64,000 bases of DNA from Variovorax sp. OAS795 (GCF_040546685.1 NZ_JBEPOH010000001.1:1860001-1924000), one strand, 5' to 3'; positions 1 through 9,917 are shown, counted from the stretch's first letter. Notes: generated by a model from the letters alone, not told the origin. Translations and numbers: made by a program.

Positions 1-460
1 GGAGCGCGGCTACAAGGGCCAGATCTACGGCATGCATGCGCTCATCAACCCGGACTTCGTGCGCGTGGGCGGAGCCTCGGTCGAAGGCCTGCTCGCCCCC
101 ACCGGCCCGGTGATCGTGGCCGAGCAGCTGCCCAACGAGAACCCGATCCGCAAGGTGTCGATGGACTTCCGCGCGGCCTACCAGAAGGCCAACGGCGCAC
201 CGCCGACCGATGCCTTCTCTGCCTACAGCTTCGACGCGTGGCTCCTGTACCTGGACGCGGCACAGCGCGCGCTGGCCACCAAGGCCGAGCCCGGCACACC
301 GCAGTTCCGCCTGGCGCTGCGCGACGCGATCGTGAGCACCAAGGAGCTCGTGGGCACGCACAGCGTCTACAACTTCAAGCCGACCGATCGGTACGGGTCG
401 GACGAGCGTTCGCGCGTGGTCGTGAAGCTTGAAAAAGGCCAATGGAAGCTGGTTCCCTGA
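1..460 (+). CDS. ABC transporter substrate-binding protein, branched-chain/aromatic type (5' truncated)
   Basis: The C-terminal 152 or so residues of a periplasmic binding protein of the Leu/Ile/Val-benzoate class (type 1 periplasmic fold). The frame is open from base 2 and the start lies outside the window. It is closely related to the two complete binding proteins downstream: shared stretches include NPDFVRVGGAS, PTDAFSAYSFD and the C-terminal GQWKLVP. It would capture a small carboxylate in the periplasm and deliver it to the LivHMGF-like transporter at 4661-8326. The next gene begins two bases after its stop, so the two are probably co-transcribed. The ligand cannot be read from sequence; the neighbouring Rieske oxygenase suggests an aromatic acid. 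Confidence 0.9.
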   Translation, partial: ERGYKGQIYGMHALINPDFVRVGGASVEGLLAPTGPVIVAEQLPNENPIRKVSMDFRAAYQKANGAPPTDAFSAYSFDAWLLYLDAAQRALATKAEPGTPQFRLALRDAIVSTKELVGTHSVYNFKPTDRYGSDERSRVVVKLEKGQWKLVP

Positions 461-461
461 C

Positions 462-1604
462 ATGAAAAATCTCACTCGCATCCTGGGCGCGACAGCCGTC
501 GCACTGGCTGCCGCCCAAGCCATGGCGGCCGATCTGAAGATCGGCTTCATCAGCTCGCTCTCCGGGCCGGTGGCCGCTCTCGGCGTGCCGTACGAGAAGG
601 GCATTCGCGCGGCCATTGCCGAGCATCCGGAGATCGGCGGCCGCAAAGTGCAGCTGATCGTGCTCGACGACGCGTCGGATCCCACCACCGCGGGGCGCAA
701 TGCGCGCAAGCTGGTGACCGAAGACAAGGTCGACGTGCTCATCGGTACGTCTGGCGTGCCGGGCGCGATGGCCATTGCCTCGGTGGCGCGCGAACTCAAC
801 ACGCCGCTGATCTCGCCGACGCCGGTCACCATCCCGGGCCCCGAAGGGGCATGGACGGTGACGGTGTCGCAGCCGTTCCCGTTGATGGTCGCGGGCGTGG
901 TCGACCGCATGCAGAAGTCGGGCGTGAAGACGGTGGCCTTCATCGGCTTCTCGGACGCGCTGGGCGACCTGGCCTACGACTCGCTGGTGAAGAGCGCCGA
1001 CAAGGCGGGCATCACGGTGGTGGCCAACGAGCGCTATGCGCGCAGCGACTCCTCGGTGGCCGGGCAGGTGCTGAAGATCGTCGCCAGCCGCCCCGACGCG
1101 GTGTTTGCCGGCAACTCCGGCACGCCGGGCGCGCTGCCCTATATCGCGCTGGCGGAACGTGGCTACAAGGGCAGGATCTACGGCACGCACGGGCTCATCA
1201 ATGCCGACTTCGTGCGCGTGGGCGGTGCGTCCATCGAAGGCCTCCAGGTGCCCAGCGGCCCGGTGCTGGTGGCCGACCAGCTGCCCGACAGCAACCCGAT
1301 CAAGAAGGTGTCGATGGCCTTCCGCAACGCCTACCAGAAGGTGAACGGTGCGGTGCCGACGGATGCCTTCTCGTCCTACACCTACGACGCCTACCTGCTG
1401 CTGGCCGATGCCGCTTCGCGCGCCAAGGGCGAGCCGGGCACGCCGCAGTACCGCACCGCGCTGCGCGACGCCATCGTGGCCACCCGCGAGCTGGTGGGCA
1501 CGCACGGCATCTACACCTTCAAGCCCGACGACCGCTACGGGTCCGACCAGCGCGGCGTGGTGATCGTGCAGATGACCAAGGGCAAGTGGAAGCTGGTGCC
1601 CTGA
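462..1604 (+). CDS. ABC transporter substrate-binding protein, branched-chain/aromatic type
   Basis: A complete periplasmic binding protein of 380 residues. The ATG at 462 is chosen because it gives a typical signal peptide (MKNLTRIL, hydrophobic core, cleavage after AQAMA-A) followed by the mature start DLKIGFISSLSGP; an upstream in-frame start would bury it. Later motifs DDASDPTTAGRNARKL and GTSGVPGAMA are typical of the family. It is the second of three paralogous binding proteins here and sits between the truncated copy and the Rieske oxygenase genes. It is inferred to bind an aromatic acid or related carboxylate. Duplication with divergence of ligand range is the simplest explanation for having several. 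Confidence 0.95.
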   Translation: MKNLTRILGATAVALAAAQAMAADLKIGFISSLSGPVAALGVPYEKGIRAAIAEHPEIGGRKVQLIVLDDASDPTTAGRNARKLVTEDKVDVLIGTSGVPGAMAIASVARELNTPLISPTPVTIPGPEGAWTVTVSQPFPLMVAGVVDRMQKSGVKTVAFIGFSDALGDLAYDSLVKSADKAGITVVANERYARSDSSVAGQVLKIVASRPDAVFAGNSGTPGALPYIALAERGYKGRIYGTHGLINADFVRVGGASIEGLQVPSGPVLVADQLPDSNPIKKVSMAFRNAYQKVNGAVPTDAFSSYTYDAYLLLADAASRAKGEPGTPQYRTALRDAIVATRELVGTHGIYTFKPDDRYGSDQRGVVIVQMTKGKWKLVP

Positions 1605-1623
1605 AAAGAGCCAGAGCCAGAAG

Positions 1624-2949
1624 ATGACCAGCTACCGCCACCATCCGGACCGGATCGCCGCCCTGGTGCAGGAAGACCGCGTGCACCGCGACCTGTACCT
1701 CTCGGACGAGATCTTCGCGCTCGAACAGGAGCGCCTGTTCGCGAACACCTGGGTGTTTCTCGGCCATGCGAGCCAAGTGCCGGAGGCGGGCGACTTCGTG
1801 GCGCAGGACATCGCGGGCCGGCCTTTGCTCATGGTGCGGCAGCCCGATGGCGCGGTGCATGTGCTCTACAACCGCTGTGCCCACAAGGGCACGCAACTGG
1901 TGACCGACGAGTGCGGCAACACCGGCCGCTTCTTCCGCTGCCCGTACCACGCCTGGACCTACAAGCTCGACGGCGCGCCGCTCGGGCTGCCGCTGAAGAA
2001 CGGCTACGAGGGCACGCGGCTCAAGGCCTGCGAGTCGGGGCAGGGGCTGTCGGTGGTGAAGCATGTGAAGGTGTACCGCGACTTCGTGTTCGTGCGGCTC
2101 TCCGACACCGGCCCTTCGTTCGAGGACTACTTCGGCGAGGTGCTCGGGGCCATCGACAACATGGTCGACCGTTCGCCCGAGGGCAAGCTGGCCGTGGGCG
2201 GCGGCGTGTTGCGCAACATCGTCCACTGCAACTGGAAGATGTACCTCGAGAACATCAACGACACGGTGCATCCGATGTCGACGCACGAGTCCGCCACCAA
2301 GGCGGCCGAGGCGCTGTGGGACGGCCATGCGCCGACCGATCCCAAGCCGATGGCGATGGAGCAGATCCTGCCCTTCGGCTCGAGCTATGAATTCTTCGAC
2401 AAGATGGGCGGGCGGGTGTTCGCCAACGGCCACAGCGTGCTGGGCGTCAACTTCAGCATCCACTCCAACTATGCGCAGCTGCCCGACTACGAGGCCGCGA
2501 TGCGCGCCGCGCACGGCGAAGAGCGCGCGGCCGAGATCCTGCAGCGCTCGCCGCAGAACTCGGTGCTGTATCCGAGCCTGTCGGTGAAGGGCTCTCCGCA
2601 GGCCATCCGCGTGATCCGGCCGCTGGCCGCGAACCGCACGCTCATCGAGGCCTGGAGCTTTCGCGCGGCGGGCGCGCCCGAACTGCTGTTCGAGCGCGCG
2701 ATGAGCTACAACCGGCTGGTGTTCTCGCCGATGTCGGTGGTCGCGCACGACGACGTCCACCTGTTCGAGAGCATCCAGCAGGGCCTGCGGGCCGGCGGCA
2801 ACCAATGGGTCAGCCTGCACCGCAACTACGACCCGGCCGAATGCGCGCAGGAGACCGTGACCACCAACGGCACCAACGAACTGCTCATGCGCAACCAGTT
2901 CCGCGCCTGGGCCAAGGCGATGGCGGTGGGCGTGGAGGCCGCGCCATGA
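1624..2949 (+). CDS. Rieske aromatic ring-hydroxylating dioxygenase, alpha subunit
   Basis: A 441-residue large subunit of a Rieske non-haem iron oxygenase. The [2Fe-2S] ligands are visible as CAH and CPYH (about C85, H87, C106, H109). The mononuclear iron site is supplied by two histidines in TVHPMSTH (about H216 and H221) and a downstream aspartate near 376 in VVAHDDVH; the bridging aspartate is in NINDT near 213. The enzyme would add O2 across or onto an aromatic ring in the cytoplasm, taking electrons from a reductase or ferredoxin that is not encoded in this window. It overlaps the beta-subunit start by four bases (ATGA). The substrate is not determinable; an aromatic acid is likely from the neighbours. 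Confidence 0.94.
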   Translation: MTSYRHHPDRIAALVQEDRVHRDLYLSDEIFALEQERLFANTWVFLGHASQVPEAGDFVAQDIAGRPLLMVRQPDGAVHVLYNRCAHKGTQLVTDECGNTGRFFRCPYHAWTYKLDGAPLGLPLKNGYEGTRLKACESGQGLSVVKHVKVYRDFVFVRLSDTGPSFEDYFGEVLGAIDNMVDRSPEGKLAVGGGVLRNIVHCNWKMYLENINDTVHPMSTHESATKAAEALWDGHAPTDPKPMAMEQILPFGSSYEFFDKMGGRVFANGHSVLGVNFSIHSNYAQLPDYEAAMRAAHGEERAAEILQRSPQNSVLYPSLSVKGSPQAIRVIRPLAANRTLIEAWSFRAAGAPELLFERAMSYNRLVFSPMSVVAHDDVHLFESIQQGLRAGGNQWVSLHRNYDPAECAQETVTTNGTNELLMRNQFRAWAKAMAVGVEAAP

Positions 2950-3413
2950 ACGCCGACCCGCGCGATTTTGCAGCACACGAGGCGGCGCTGCTCGACGAGC
3001 GGCGTTACGACGACTGGCTGGCGCTGTTCGCCGAAGACGGCCACTACTGGGTGCCGCTGCTCGGCGCGGCGCAGGCCGATCCCTTTTCGCACAACTCGCT
3101 GGCCTACGAAGACCGCTTGCTGCTCCAGCTGCGGGTCGATCGGCTGAAGAATCCGCGCGCGCATTCGCAGCACCCGGCCAGCCACAGCCAGCATGTGCTG
3201 CAGCCTTCGCGCATCGAGCACCAGTCCGATGGCGAAGCGCGCTTGCGCACCCCCTTCATCTACATCGAGTCGCGCGGCGGAAGCCAGGTCTTGCTGACCG
3301 GCACCGCGCGCCACCACCTGGTGCGCACGCCCGCGGGCTGGGCCATTCGCGAGAAGCGCATCGACCTGCTCGAGGCTCCCCGCGCGTTGCCGGCGATCCA
3401 GTTGTTCATCTGA
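2946..3413 (+). CDS. Aromatic ring-hydroxylating dioxygenase, beta subunit
   Basis: A 155-residue small subunit with the NTF2/scytalone dehydratase-like cone fold typical of the structural beta subunit of three-fold symmetric Rieske oxygenases. Recognisable parts are the N-terminal LDERRYDDWLALFAEDGHYW and the later strand segments around RTPFIYIESRGG and WAIREKRIDLL. The ATG at 2946 overlaps the alpha stop codon, implying translational coupling and a 1:1 complex. It has no catalytic centre of its own. The third binding-protein gene begins 40 bases further on. Confidence 0.92.
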   Translation: MNADPRDFAAHEAALLDERRYDDWLALFAEDGHYWVPLLGAAQADPFSHNSLAYEDRLLLQLRVDRLKNPRAHSQHPASHSQHVLQPSRIEHQSDGEARLRTPFIYIESRGGSQVLLTGTARHHLVRTPAGWAIREKRIDLLEAPRALPAIQLFI

Positions 3414-3453
3414 GTTTCCCGTTCCTTTCATCCTTCCTCACTGGAGCTACGAC

Positions 3454-4617
3454 ATGAAGAGCCTGATGCAGACCTTGACGCGCGGTGCCCTTGCCGCGGC
3501 GCTGACCGCCTGTGGTGTTGCGAGCGCGTTCGCGGCCGACCTGAAGGTCGGCCTGAGCGTGTCGCTCTCGGGGCCCAACTCCTCGCTGGGCGTGCCCTAT
3601 GCCAAGGGCATGCAGGCCGCGCTCGCCTACAAGCCCGAGATCGACGGCCGCAAGGTGCAGCTCATCGTGCTGGACGACGGCTCCGACCCGACCACCGCCG
3701 GGCGCAATGCGCGCAAGCTCATCGAGGAAGACAAGGTCGACGTGCTCATGGGCACCTCGGGCGTGCCCGCCGCCATTGCCATGGCGCAGGTGGGCAAGGA
3801 GGCCAAGGTGCCGATGATCGGGCTCACGCCCATCCTGCTCGATCCGGCCGAGAACCCATGGGTCATGACGGTGGCGCAGCCCACGCAGCTCATGATCGAT
3901 GCGGTCGTCGAGCGCATGAAGCGCAACAACGTGAAGACCGTCGGCTACATCGGCTTCACCGATGCCTGGGGCGACCTGGTCTACAACGCGCTCATGAAGG
4001 CCGCGCCCGAGGCCGGCATCAAGGTGGTGAGCAACGAGCGCTATGCGCGGGCCGATGCCTCGGTGACCGGGCAGGTGCTGAAGATCGTGGCCCTGCGGCC
4101 CGACGCGGTGATGACCGGCGGCGCCGGCACCCCGGGCGCATTGCCGTTTCTCGCGCTGCAGGAGCGCGGCTACAAGGGTGGGGTGTATGGCCAGCACGGG
4201 CTGATCAACCCCGACTTCGTGCGCGTGGTGAGCGCTTCGGGACAGAACGCGCTGATGCCCACGGGGCCGGTGATCGTCGCCGAGCAGCTGCCGGACAACT
4301 ACCCGACCAAGAAGATCGCGACCGACTTCCGCGCGGTGTTCCAGAAGGTCAACAACGCGCCGACCAGCGATGCCTTCTCGGCCTACTCCTTCGATGGCTG
4401 GCTGGTGTTTGCCGATGCCGCGTCGCGCGCGATGAAGAAGGCCGAGCCGGGTACGGCGGAATTCCGCGTGGCATTGCGCGACGCCATCTTCAGCACCAAG
4501 GAGGTGGTGGGCACGCACGGCGTCTACAGCTTCAAGCCCGGCAGCCTCTATGGCGTGGACGAACGGGCCCGCGTGATCGTCAAGCTCGACAACGGCCAAT
4601 GGAAGCTCGCACCTTGA
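3454..4617 (+). CDS. ABC transporter substrate-binding protein, branched-chain/aromatic type
   Basis: A 387-residue periplasmic binding protein and the third paralogue in this cluster. It has a signal peptide (MKSLMQTLTRGALAAALTA, cleavage near AFA-ADLKVG) and the family motifs GPNSSLGVPYAKG, DDGSDPTTAGRNARKL and GTSGVPAAIA. It differs from the 462-1604 protein mainly in the ligand-facing central lobes (for example GLTPILLDPAENP against SPTPVTIPGPEGA), so it may recognise a different but related acid. It directly precedes the permease genes and is the most likely primary receptor for them. Confidence 0.95.
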   Translation: MKSLMQTLTRGALAAALTACGVASAFAADLKVGLSVSLSGPNSSLGVPYAKGMQAALAYKPEIDGRKVQLIVLDDGSDPTTAGRNARKLIEEDKVDVLMGTSGVPAAIAMAQVGKEAKVPMIGLTPILLDPAENPWVMTVAQPTQLMIDAVVERMKRNNVKTVGYIGFTDAWGDLVYNALMKAAPEAGIKVVSNERYARADASVTGQVLKIVALRPDAVMTGGAGTPGALPFLALQERGYKGGVYGQHGLINPDFVRVVSASGQNALMPTGPVIVAEQLPDNYPTKKIATDFRAVFQKVNNAPTSDAFSAYSFDGWLVFADAASRAMKKAEPGTAEFRVALRDAIFSTKEVVGTHGVYSFKPGSLYGVDERARVIVKLDNGQWKLAP

Positions 4618-4660
4618 ACCGCTTCATGCCGACGACAACGACTCCGCCAGAGGCTTTTCT

Positions 4661-5716
4661 ATGACATGGGACGTGGCGCTGATTCTCGTCACCGATGGCC
4701 TTGCCAACGGTGCCGTCTATCTGCTGGCCGGCCTCGGGCTGGTGTTGATCTTTTCCGTCACCCGGGTGGTGTTCGTCCCGTTCGGCGACATCGCGGCCTT
4801 CGCGGCCCTGTCGCTGGCGGCCTTCGAAACCGGCCGCGTGCCCGCGACCATCGGCATGGTGGCGGTGCTCGCCGCACTGGCGTTGGCCACGGAGGTCGGC
4901 AGCCTGCTGCGGCGCGGTGAAGCCTCCCGCATTCCCAAGGCGGTGCTCATGTGGGGCGTGCTGCCCGCGATTCCGTGCCTGCTTGCGTGGCTTGCGGCGC
5001 GGCCGGGTGTGCCGGTGGCGGTGCACATTGCGGTGGCCGTGCTGCTGGTGGTGCCCATTGCGCCGCTGCTCGCGCGGGTGGTGTTCCAGCCGATCGCCGA
5101 TGCCTCGGTGCTGGTGCTGCTGATCGTGTCCCTCGCACTGCACTTTCTCCTGTCGGGCCTCGGCCTGCTGTTCTTCGGGCCCGAGGGCTCGCGCACCACG
5201 CCGCTCACGAGCGCCGTGTTCACGCTGGGCGACGGCTTCACGGTCAGCGGCCAGGTGGTGCTGATGGTGGGGGCGGCCATCGTGCTGAGCGGGCTCTTCT
5301 TCCTGGTGTTCGAGCGCACGGTGGCGGGCAAGGCGCTGCGCGCCACGGCGGTGAACCGCATCGGTGCGCGGCTGGTCGGCATCCGGCCGGTGCGCACGGC
5401 ACTGCTGGCGTATGGCTGTGCCTCGCTGCTGGCCGGACTGATCGGCGTGCTGATCGCGCCGGTGACGACCATGTACTACGACTCGGGCTTCATCATCGGA
5501 CTGAAGGCCTTCGTGGCCGCCATCATCGGCGGGCTCGTGAGCTACCCGATGACGGCGTTGGGCGCGCTGGCGGTCGGCGTGGTCGAGAGCTTCGCCTCGT
5601 TCTGGAGCGGCGCGCTGAAGGACGTGATCGTATTCAGCCTGCTGATCCCCGTGCTCATGCTGCGCTCCTTTCTTGCGGCCCACGCCGAAGAGGAAGAAGA
5701 CGAGGTGGACCAATGA
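4661..5716 (+). CDS. Branched-chain amino acid/aromatic acid ABC transporter permease (LivH family)
   Basis: A 351-residue, very hydrophobic inner-membrane protein. The N-terminus (VTDGLANGAVYLLAGLGLVLIFSVT) is typical of LivH permeases, as is the loop near the C-terminus reading AFVAAIIGGLVSYPMTALGALAVGVVES. It has about eight predicted membrane segments, slightly longer than the usual 290-310 residues because of an insert near residues 75-130. It ends in a charged EEEEDEVDQ tail. The stop overlaps the next start (ATGA). With the following fusion protein it forms the transmembrane channel. Confidence 0.93.
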   Translation: MTWDVALILVTDGLANGAVYLLAGLGLVLIFSVTRVVFVPFGDIAAFAALSLAAFETGRVPATIGMVAVLAALALATEVGSLLRRGEASRIPKAVLMWGVLPAIPCLLAWLAARPGVPVAVHIAVAVLLVVPIAPLLARVVFQPIADASVLVLLIVSLALHFLLSGLGLLFFGPEGSRTTPLTSAVFTLGDGFTVSGQVVLMVGAAIVLSGLFFLVFERTVAGKALRATAVNRIGARLVGIRPVRTALLAYGCASLLAGLIGVLIAPVTTMYYDSGFIIGLKAFVAAIIGGLVSYPMTALGALAVGVVESFASFWSGALKDVIVFSLLIPVLMLRSFLAAHAEEEEDEVDQ

Positions 5717-7512
5717 ACGACAACAACAACATCGATCGCAAGCGCATGGCCTGGATTGCCGCCGTGGTCGCCGTGCTGGCGCTGGTGCCGGCCGTGGCGG
5801 GCAGCTTCACGGTCTCGCTGCTCAACGACATCGGCATCGGCGCGCTGGTGGCGCTCGGGCTGGTGCTGCTCACCGGCGTGGGCGGCGCCACCTCGTTCGG
5901 CCAGGCCGCGTTCGTGGGCATTGCGGCCTACGCCACGGCATGGCTCACCACCACGCAGGGCATGTCGCCATGGATCGGGCTGCTGTTCGCGCTGCTGCTC
6001 ACGGGCCTGTCGGCACTGGCCATCGGCATGCTCACGCTGCGGCTGGGCGGGCACTTCCTGCCGCTCAGCACCATCGCGTGGGGGCTGTCGATCGCCATGC
6101 TGTTCGGCAACGTCGACGCGCTCGGGCGGCACACGGGCCTGTCGAACATTCCGGCGCTGCGCATCGCGGGTTGGTCGCTGGCCGATCCGCGTTCGATGTA
6201 CTACCTGATCTGGGCGGTGGTCGGGCTGGCCTGCCTGTTCAGCCACAACCTGCTGCAATCGCGGCCGGGCCGGGCAATCCGCGGGCTGCGCGGCGGTGCC
6301 ACGCTGCTGGCCAGCGTCGGTGCCGACGCTTACCGCGTGCGGCTCACGCTGTTCGTCACGGCCGCGCTCTTCGCGGGGCTCGCGGGCTGGCTCTATGCGC
6401 ACATGAACCGGTTCGTGAGCCCCTCGCCGTTCGATGTGCGCGCGAGCATCGAGTACCTGCTGATGGCGGTGGCCGGCGGGCTGGGGCAGCTGGCGGGCGC
6501 GCTGGTGGGTGCGGCGCTGGTTCTGGTGCTGAAGAACGGACTGCAAGACGTGCTGCCGATGCTCACGCAGCGCGCGGGGCAGCTGGAGGCCGTGGCTTTT
6601 GCGGCGCTCTTCATCCTCCTGCTGCACTTTGCGCGCGGCGGGCTCATGGGCCTGCTGCGCCGTTGGACGCGCCGCCGTGCCGGCGTGCCGGGCGCATCGC
6701 GCTACCAGCCGCCTGCGGTCGATCCGCTGCCGCATCGCCAGCTGCCGGAGCGCGGCACGCAGGTGCTGTCGGTGAAGGGTGCGGTCAAGCGCTTCGGCGG
6801 CCTGGTGGCGGTCAACGACGTGAGCTTCGAGGTCAACGCGGGCGAGATCGTCGGGCTGATCGGGCCCAACGGCGCGGGCAAGTCGACCATGTTCAACCTG
6901 CTGACCTGCACGCTGCCGATGACCTCGGGGCAGGTGCGATTCCTGGCGCACGACATCGCCGGCATGCCGCAGCGGCAGGTCGCGCGGCTCGGGCTGGCGC
7001 GCACTTTCCAGCACGTGAAGCTGCGCCCGCACATGAGCCTGCTGGACAACGTGGCGCTGGGTGCGCACTCGCGCACGCGCTCGGGCATCCTCAAGGCGGG
7101 CCTGCGGCTCGACCGCACGGAAGAAAGGCAGATCCTGCAGGAGGCGCAGCGGCAGCTGGACCGCATCGGCCTGGGCGACCGCGCGCACGAACTCGCGGGC
7201 AGCCTGCCGCTGGGGACGCAGCGCATTCTCGAGATTGCGCGCGCGCTGGCCGCCGACCCGGTGCTGCTGGTGCTCGACGAACCCGCGGCGGGCCTGCGCC
7301 GCAAGGAAAAGATGGCGCTCGGCGACCTGCTGCGCAAGCTGCGCGAGGAGGGCGTGACCATCCTCATCGTCGAACATGACATGGACTTCGTGATGAAACT
7401 GGTGGACCGGCTGGTGGTGATGAACTTCGGCTCCAAGCTCGTGGAGGGCGCGCCCGCAGCGGTGCGTGCCGACGAGCGCGTGCAGGCGGCCTACCTGGGG
7501 AGCGTTGTATGA
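5713..7512 (+). CDS. ABC transporter fusion protein: LivM permease plus LivG ATPase
   Basis: One 599-residue reading frame joins a LivM-type permease (about residues 1-320, motifs [15 protein letters not shown] and [14 protein letters not shown]) to a LivG-type ATPase (about 350-599). The ATPase has Walker [11 protein letters not shown] near 382, a signature variant [15 protein letters not shown] near 497, and Walker [12 protein letters not shown] followed by the H-loop VEHDMDF. The linker at about 320-350 is proline- and arginine-rich. The ATG at 5713 overlaps the LivH stop and fits the usual LivM start. Fusion fixes the stoichiometry of one half-channel and one ATPase; such fusions are known in Burkholderiales. 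Confidence 0.93.
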   Translation: MNDNNNIDRKRMAWIAAVVAVLALVPAVAGSFTVSLLNDIGIGALVALGLVLLTGVGGATSFGQAAFVGIAAYATAWLTTTQGMSPWIGLLFALLLTGLSALAIGMLTLRLGGHFLPLSTIAWGLSIAMLFGNVDALGRHTGLSNIPALRIAGWSLADPRSMYYLIWAVVGLACLFSHNLLQSRPGRAIRGLRGGATLLASVGADAYRVRLTLFVTAALFAGLAGWLYAHMNRFVSPSPFDVRASIEYLLMAVAGGLGQLAGALVGAALVLVLKNGLQDVLPMLTQRAGQLEAVAFAALFILLLHFARGGLMGLLRRWTRRRAGVPGASRYQPPAVDPLPHRQLPERGTQVLSVKGAVKRFGGLVAVNDVSFEVNAGEIVGLIGPNGAGKSTMFNLLTCTLPMTSGQVRFLAHDIAGMPQRQVARLGLARTFQHVKLRPHMSLLDNVALGAHSRTRSGILKAGLRLDRTEERQILQEAQRQLDRIGLGDRAHELAGSLPLGTQRILEIARALAADPVLLVLDEPAAGLRRKEKMALGDLLRKLREEGVTILIVEHDMDFVMKLVDRLVVMNFGSKLVEGAPAAVRADERVQAAYLGSVV

Positions 7513-7594
7513 GCGCCGCACGGCCGCCCGAAGGCGCGGGCCCCCTTCAGGGGGTGCGCGAAGTACACGAAGTGACAAGCCTGGGGGTGACGAA
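7513..7594 (+). repeat. Possible interspersed repeat in the livMG-livF gap
   Basis: This 82-base spacer interrupts an otherwise tightly overlapping operon. It contains a G/C hairpin (CCCCC-TTCA-GGGGG at 7541-7554, extended by GCGC/GCGC arms) followed by CGAAGTACACGAAGTGAC, in which CGAAGT is repeated, and AAGCCTGGGGGTGA. From memory, similar GC-rich spacers are common in Comamonadaceae genomes, which would make this a REP-like element. No second copy was seen in this window. The G-rich end also supplies the ribosome binding site for livF. Confidence 0.35.
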
Positions 7595-8326
7595 ATGACC
7601 GCGATGCTGGAGATCGGCGACCTGCATGTGTCCTATGGGCAGGTCGAGGCCGTGCGCGGCGTGTCGCTCGAACTGCAGCCGGGCCAGATCATCTCGGTGA
7701 TCGGGCCCAACGGCGCGGGCAAGACGACGCTGCTCGCGGCGGCCATGGGCCTCCTGCCTTGCAAAGGCCAGCTCCGCTTCGAGGGCGAGGACCTTCAAGG
7801 GCTCGACGTCGAGGCGCGCGTGGAGCGCGGCCTGTGCCTCGTGCCCGAGAAGCGCGAGCTGTTCGGCGAGCTCACGGTGCTCGACAACCTGCAGCTCGGT
7901 GCCTATGCCAAGCGGCTGCGCAGCGATGCGATGAAGCGGCAGCTGCAATCGGTGTACGACCGCTTTCCGCGCCTCGCCGAGCGCCGCTCGCAGCGTGCCG
8001 ACACGCTCTCGGGCGGCGAGCGGCAGATGCTTGCGGTGGGCCGCGCGCTCATGTCCGCGCCGCGCCTCTTGATGCTCGACGAGCCGAGCCTCGGCCTGGC
8101 GCCGCTCATCGTGCGCGACATTCTTTCGATCGTGCGCAAGCTGCGCGACGATGGTGTGTCGATCCTGCTGGTGGAGCAGAACGCACGCGCCGCGCTCGAA
8201 ACGTCGGACCACGGCTACGTGCTCGAAACCGGCGAGATCGCGCTCTCGGGCGCTTCGGGCGAACTCGCGAACGATCCGCGTGTGCAGGCCACCTACCTCG
8301 GCGGGGGCACGCACGATGACGAGTAG
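7595..8326 (+). CDS. Branched-chain amino acid/aromatic acid ABC transporter ATPase (LivF family)
   Basis: A 243-residue ATPase with Walker [12 protein letters not shown], signature [15 protein letters not shown], Walker [14 protein letters not shown] and the H-loop in [11 protein letters not shown]. The last is typical of LivF rather than LivG. The ATG at 7595 ([15 protein letters not shown]) follows a GGGGGTGA ribosome binding site; the frame is open further upstream but gives no family-like sequence. It pairs with the ATPase half of the preceding fusion to power import. It overlaps the next gene by 11 bases. Confidence 0.93.
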   Translation: MTAMLEIGDLHVSYGQVEAVRGVSLELQPGQIISVIGPNGAGKTTLLAAAMGLLPCKGQLRFEGEDLQGLDVEARVERGLCLVPEKRELFGELTVLDNLQLGAYAKRLRSDAMKRQLQSVYDRFPRLAERRSQRADTLSGGERQMLAVGRALMSAPRLLMLDEPSLGLAPLIVRDILSIVRKLRDDGVSILLVEQNARAALETSDHGYVLETGEIALSGASGELANDPRVQATYLGGGTHDDE

Positions 8327-9917
8327 CCCGCGCACCGTTGCGGCCGCCGAGCGCACCTTGCCCGACATGCTGCGGCGGCAGGCGGCGCTGTTCGGCTCGC
8401 GCCCGCTGCTGCGCGTTGCGGGCCGGCGCTGGTCGCATGCCGATGCGGCTGAAGCCGCGGGCGTGCGCGCCGGCGCGCTGGCCCAGGCCGGCGTGCGGCG
8501 CGGCGACCGCATCGCCGTGATGTGCGGCAATCGCATCGAGTTTCTCGAAACCTTTTTGGGTGCGGGTTGGCTTGGCGCTGCCACGGTGCCGGTCAACACC
8601 GCGTCCATGGGGCCCCAGATCGGCTACTTCCTCGCGCACAGCGAGGCCAGGCTACTGGTGATCGAAGCGGGCTTTCTGGGCCGCCTGCAGACGACGGAGC
8701 TCGCGCAGACGAAGCTCGAAGAGATCTGGGTCATCGGCGATGAGCCTGCCGCATGGCAGCCGCCAGCCGGTGTGCGCATGCGCGCCTATCCACCGGGCGG
8801 AGCAGCCATTGCGTCCGCTCGGGTTCAGCCCGGCGACCCGCTCGCGATCCTGTACACCTCCGGGACCACCGGCCCGGCCAAGGGCGTGATCTGCCCGCAT
8901 GCGCAGTATTTCTGGTGGGGCGTGAACAGCGCGGAGGTGCTGGGCGTGGGCGCGGACGACGTGCTGTGCACCACCTTGCCGCTGTTCCACATCAACGCGC
9001 TCAACACCTTTGCGCAGGCCTCGCTCATGGGTGCCGAGGTGGTCTTCGAAACGCGTTTCTCGGCTTCGGGCTTCTGGCCTTCGATGCATGCGAACGGCGC
9101 CACCGTGGTCTATCTGCTGGGCGCCATGGTGCCGATCCTGCTTGCGCAGCCCGCGGGCGAGGCGGAGCGCAATCACCGCGTGCGCACCGGGCTCGGCCCT
9201 GGCGTGCCGGAGGCTGCGGGCAGGGCGTTCTTCGAACGCACCGGCGTCCGCCTGCTCGAAGGCTACGGCTCCACCGAAACCAACTTTGCGATTGCCACCG
9301 CGCCCCATTCGCCGCGTGGCGGCGTCATGGGATGGCTTCGGCCCGGATTCCAGGCGCGCGTGGCCGACGACAGCGACGTGGCGCTGCCCGCCGGAGAGGC
9401 CGGCGAGCTGCTGCTGCGCGCCGACGAGCCTCATGCCTTTGCGAGCGGTTACTTCAACATGCCCGACAAGACGGTCGAGGCCTGGCGCAACCTCTGGTTC
9501 CACACCGGCGATCGCGTGGTGCGCGACGCCGACGGCGCCTTTCGCTTTGTCGACCGCATCAAGGATGCGATCCGCCGGCGCGGCGAAAACATCTCCTCTT
9601 TCGAAGTCGAGCAGGTACTGCTGAGCCACCCCGGCGTCGCGTCGTGCGCGGTGTACCCGGTGCAATCCGAGCTGGCCGAAGACGAGGTGATGGCCGCGCT
9701 GGTGCCGCGCGATGGCGAGCGCATCGACCCCGCCGAGCTGGTTCGATTCTGCGAAGGCCGGCTGCCTTACTTTGCCGTGCCGCGATACATCGACGTGCTG
9801 CAAGACCTGCCGCGCACCGAGAACGGCAAGGTCCAGAAGTTCAAGCTGCGCGAGCGCGGGGTCGGCACGCAGACCTGGGACCGCGGGCCCGCCGCTCGTT
9901 CGCCGGCCAAGGCATGA
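8316..9917 (+). CDS. ATP-dependent acyl/aryl-CoA ligase (AMP-binding family)
   Basis: A 533-residue adenylate-forming enzyme. The P-loop motif [14 protein letters not shown], the A5 motif [10 protein letters not shown], the A7-A8 motifs [14 protein letters not shown] and [15 protein letters not shown], and the C-terminal catalytic lysine region [12 protein letters not shown] are all present. It should activate a carboxylic acid to its CoA thioester via an acyl-AMP. Overall style is closest to the CaiC-like ligases, not to benzoate-CoA ligase, so the substrate is uncertain. It starts inside the livF gene, so uptake and CoA activation appear coupled in one transcript. Confidence 0.9.
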   Translation: MTSSPRTVAAAERTLPDMLRRQAALFGSRPLLRVAGRRWSHADAAEAAGVRAGALAQAGVRRGDRIAVMCGNRIEFLETFLGAGWLGAATVPVNTASMGPQIGYFLAHSEARLLVIEAGFLGRLQTTELAQTKLEEIWVIGDEPAAWQPPAGVRMRAYPPGGAAIASARVQPGDPLAILYTSGTTGPAKGVICPHAQYFWWGVNSAEVLGVGADDVLCTTLPLFHINALNTFAQASLMGAEVVFETRFSASGFWPSMHANGATVVYLLGAMVPILLAQPAGEAERNHRVRTGLGPGVPEAAGRAFFERTGVRLLEGYGSTETNFAIATAPHSPRGGVMGWLRPGFQARVADDSDVALPAGEAGELLLRADEPHAFASGYFNMPDKTVEAWRNLWFHTGDRVVRDADGAFRFVDRIKDAIRRRGENISSFEVEQVLLSHPGVASCAVYPVQSELAEDEVMAALVPRDGERIDPAELVRFCEGRLPYFAVPRYIDVLQDLPRTENGKVQKFKLRERGVGTQTWDRGPAARSPAKA

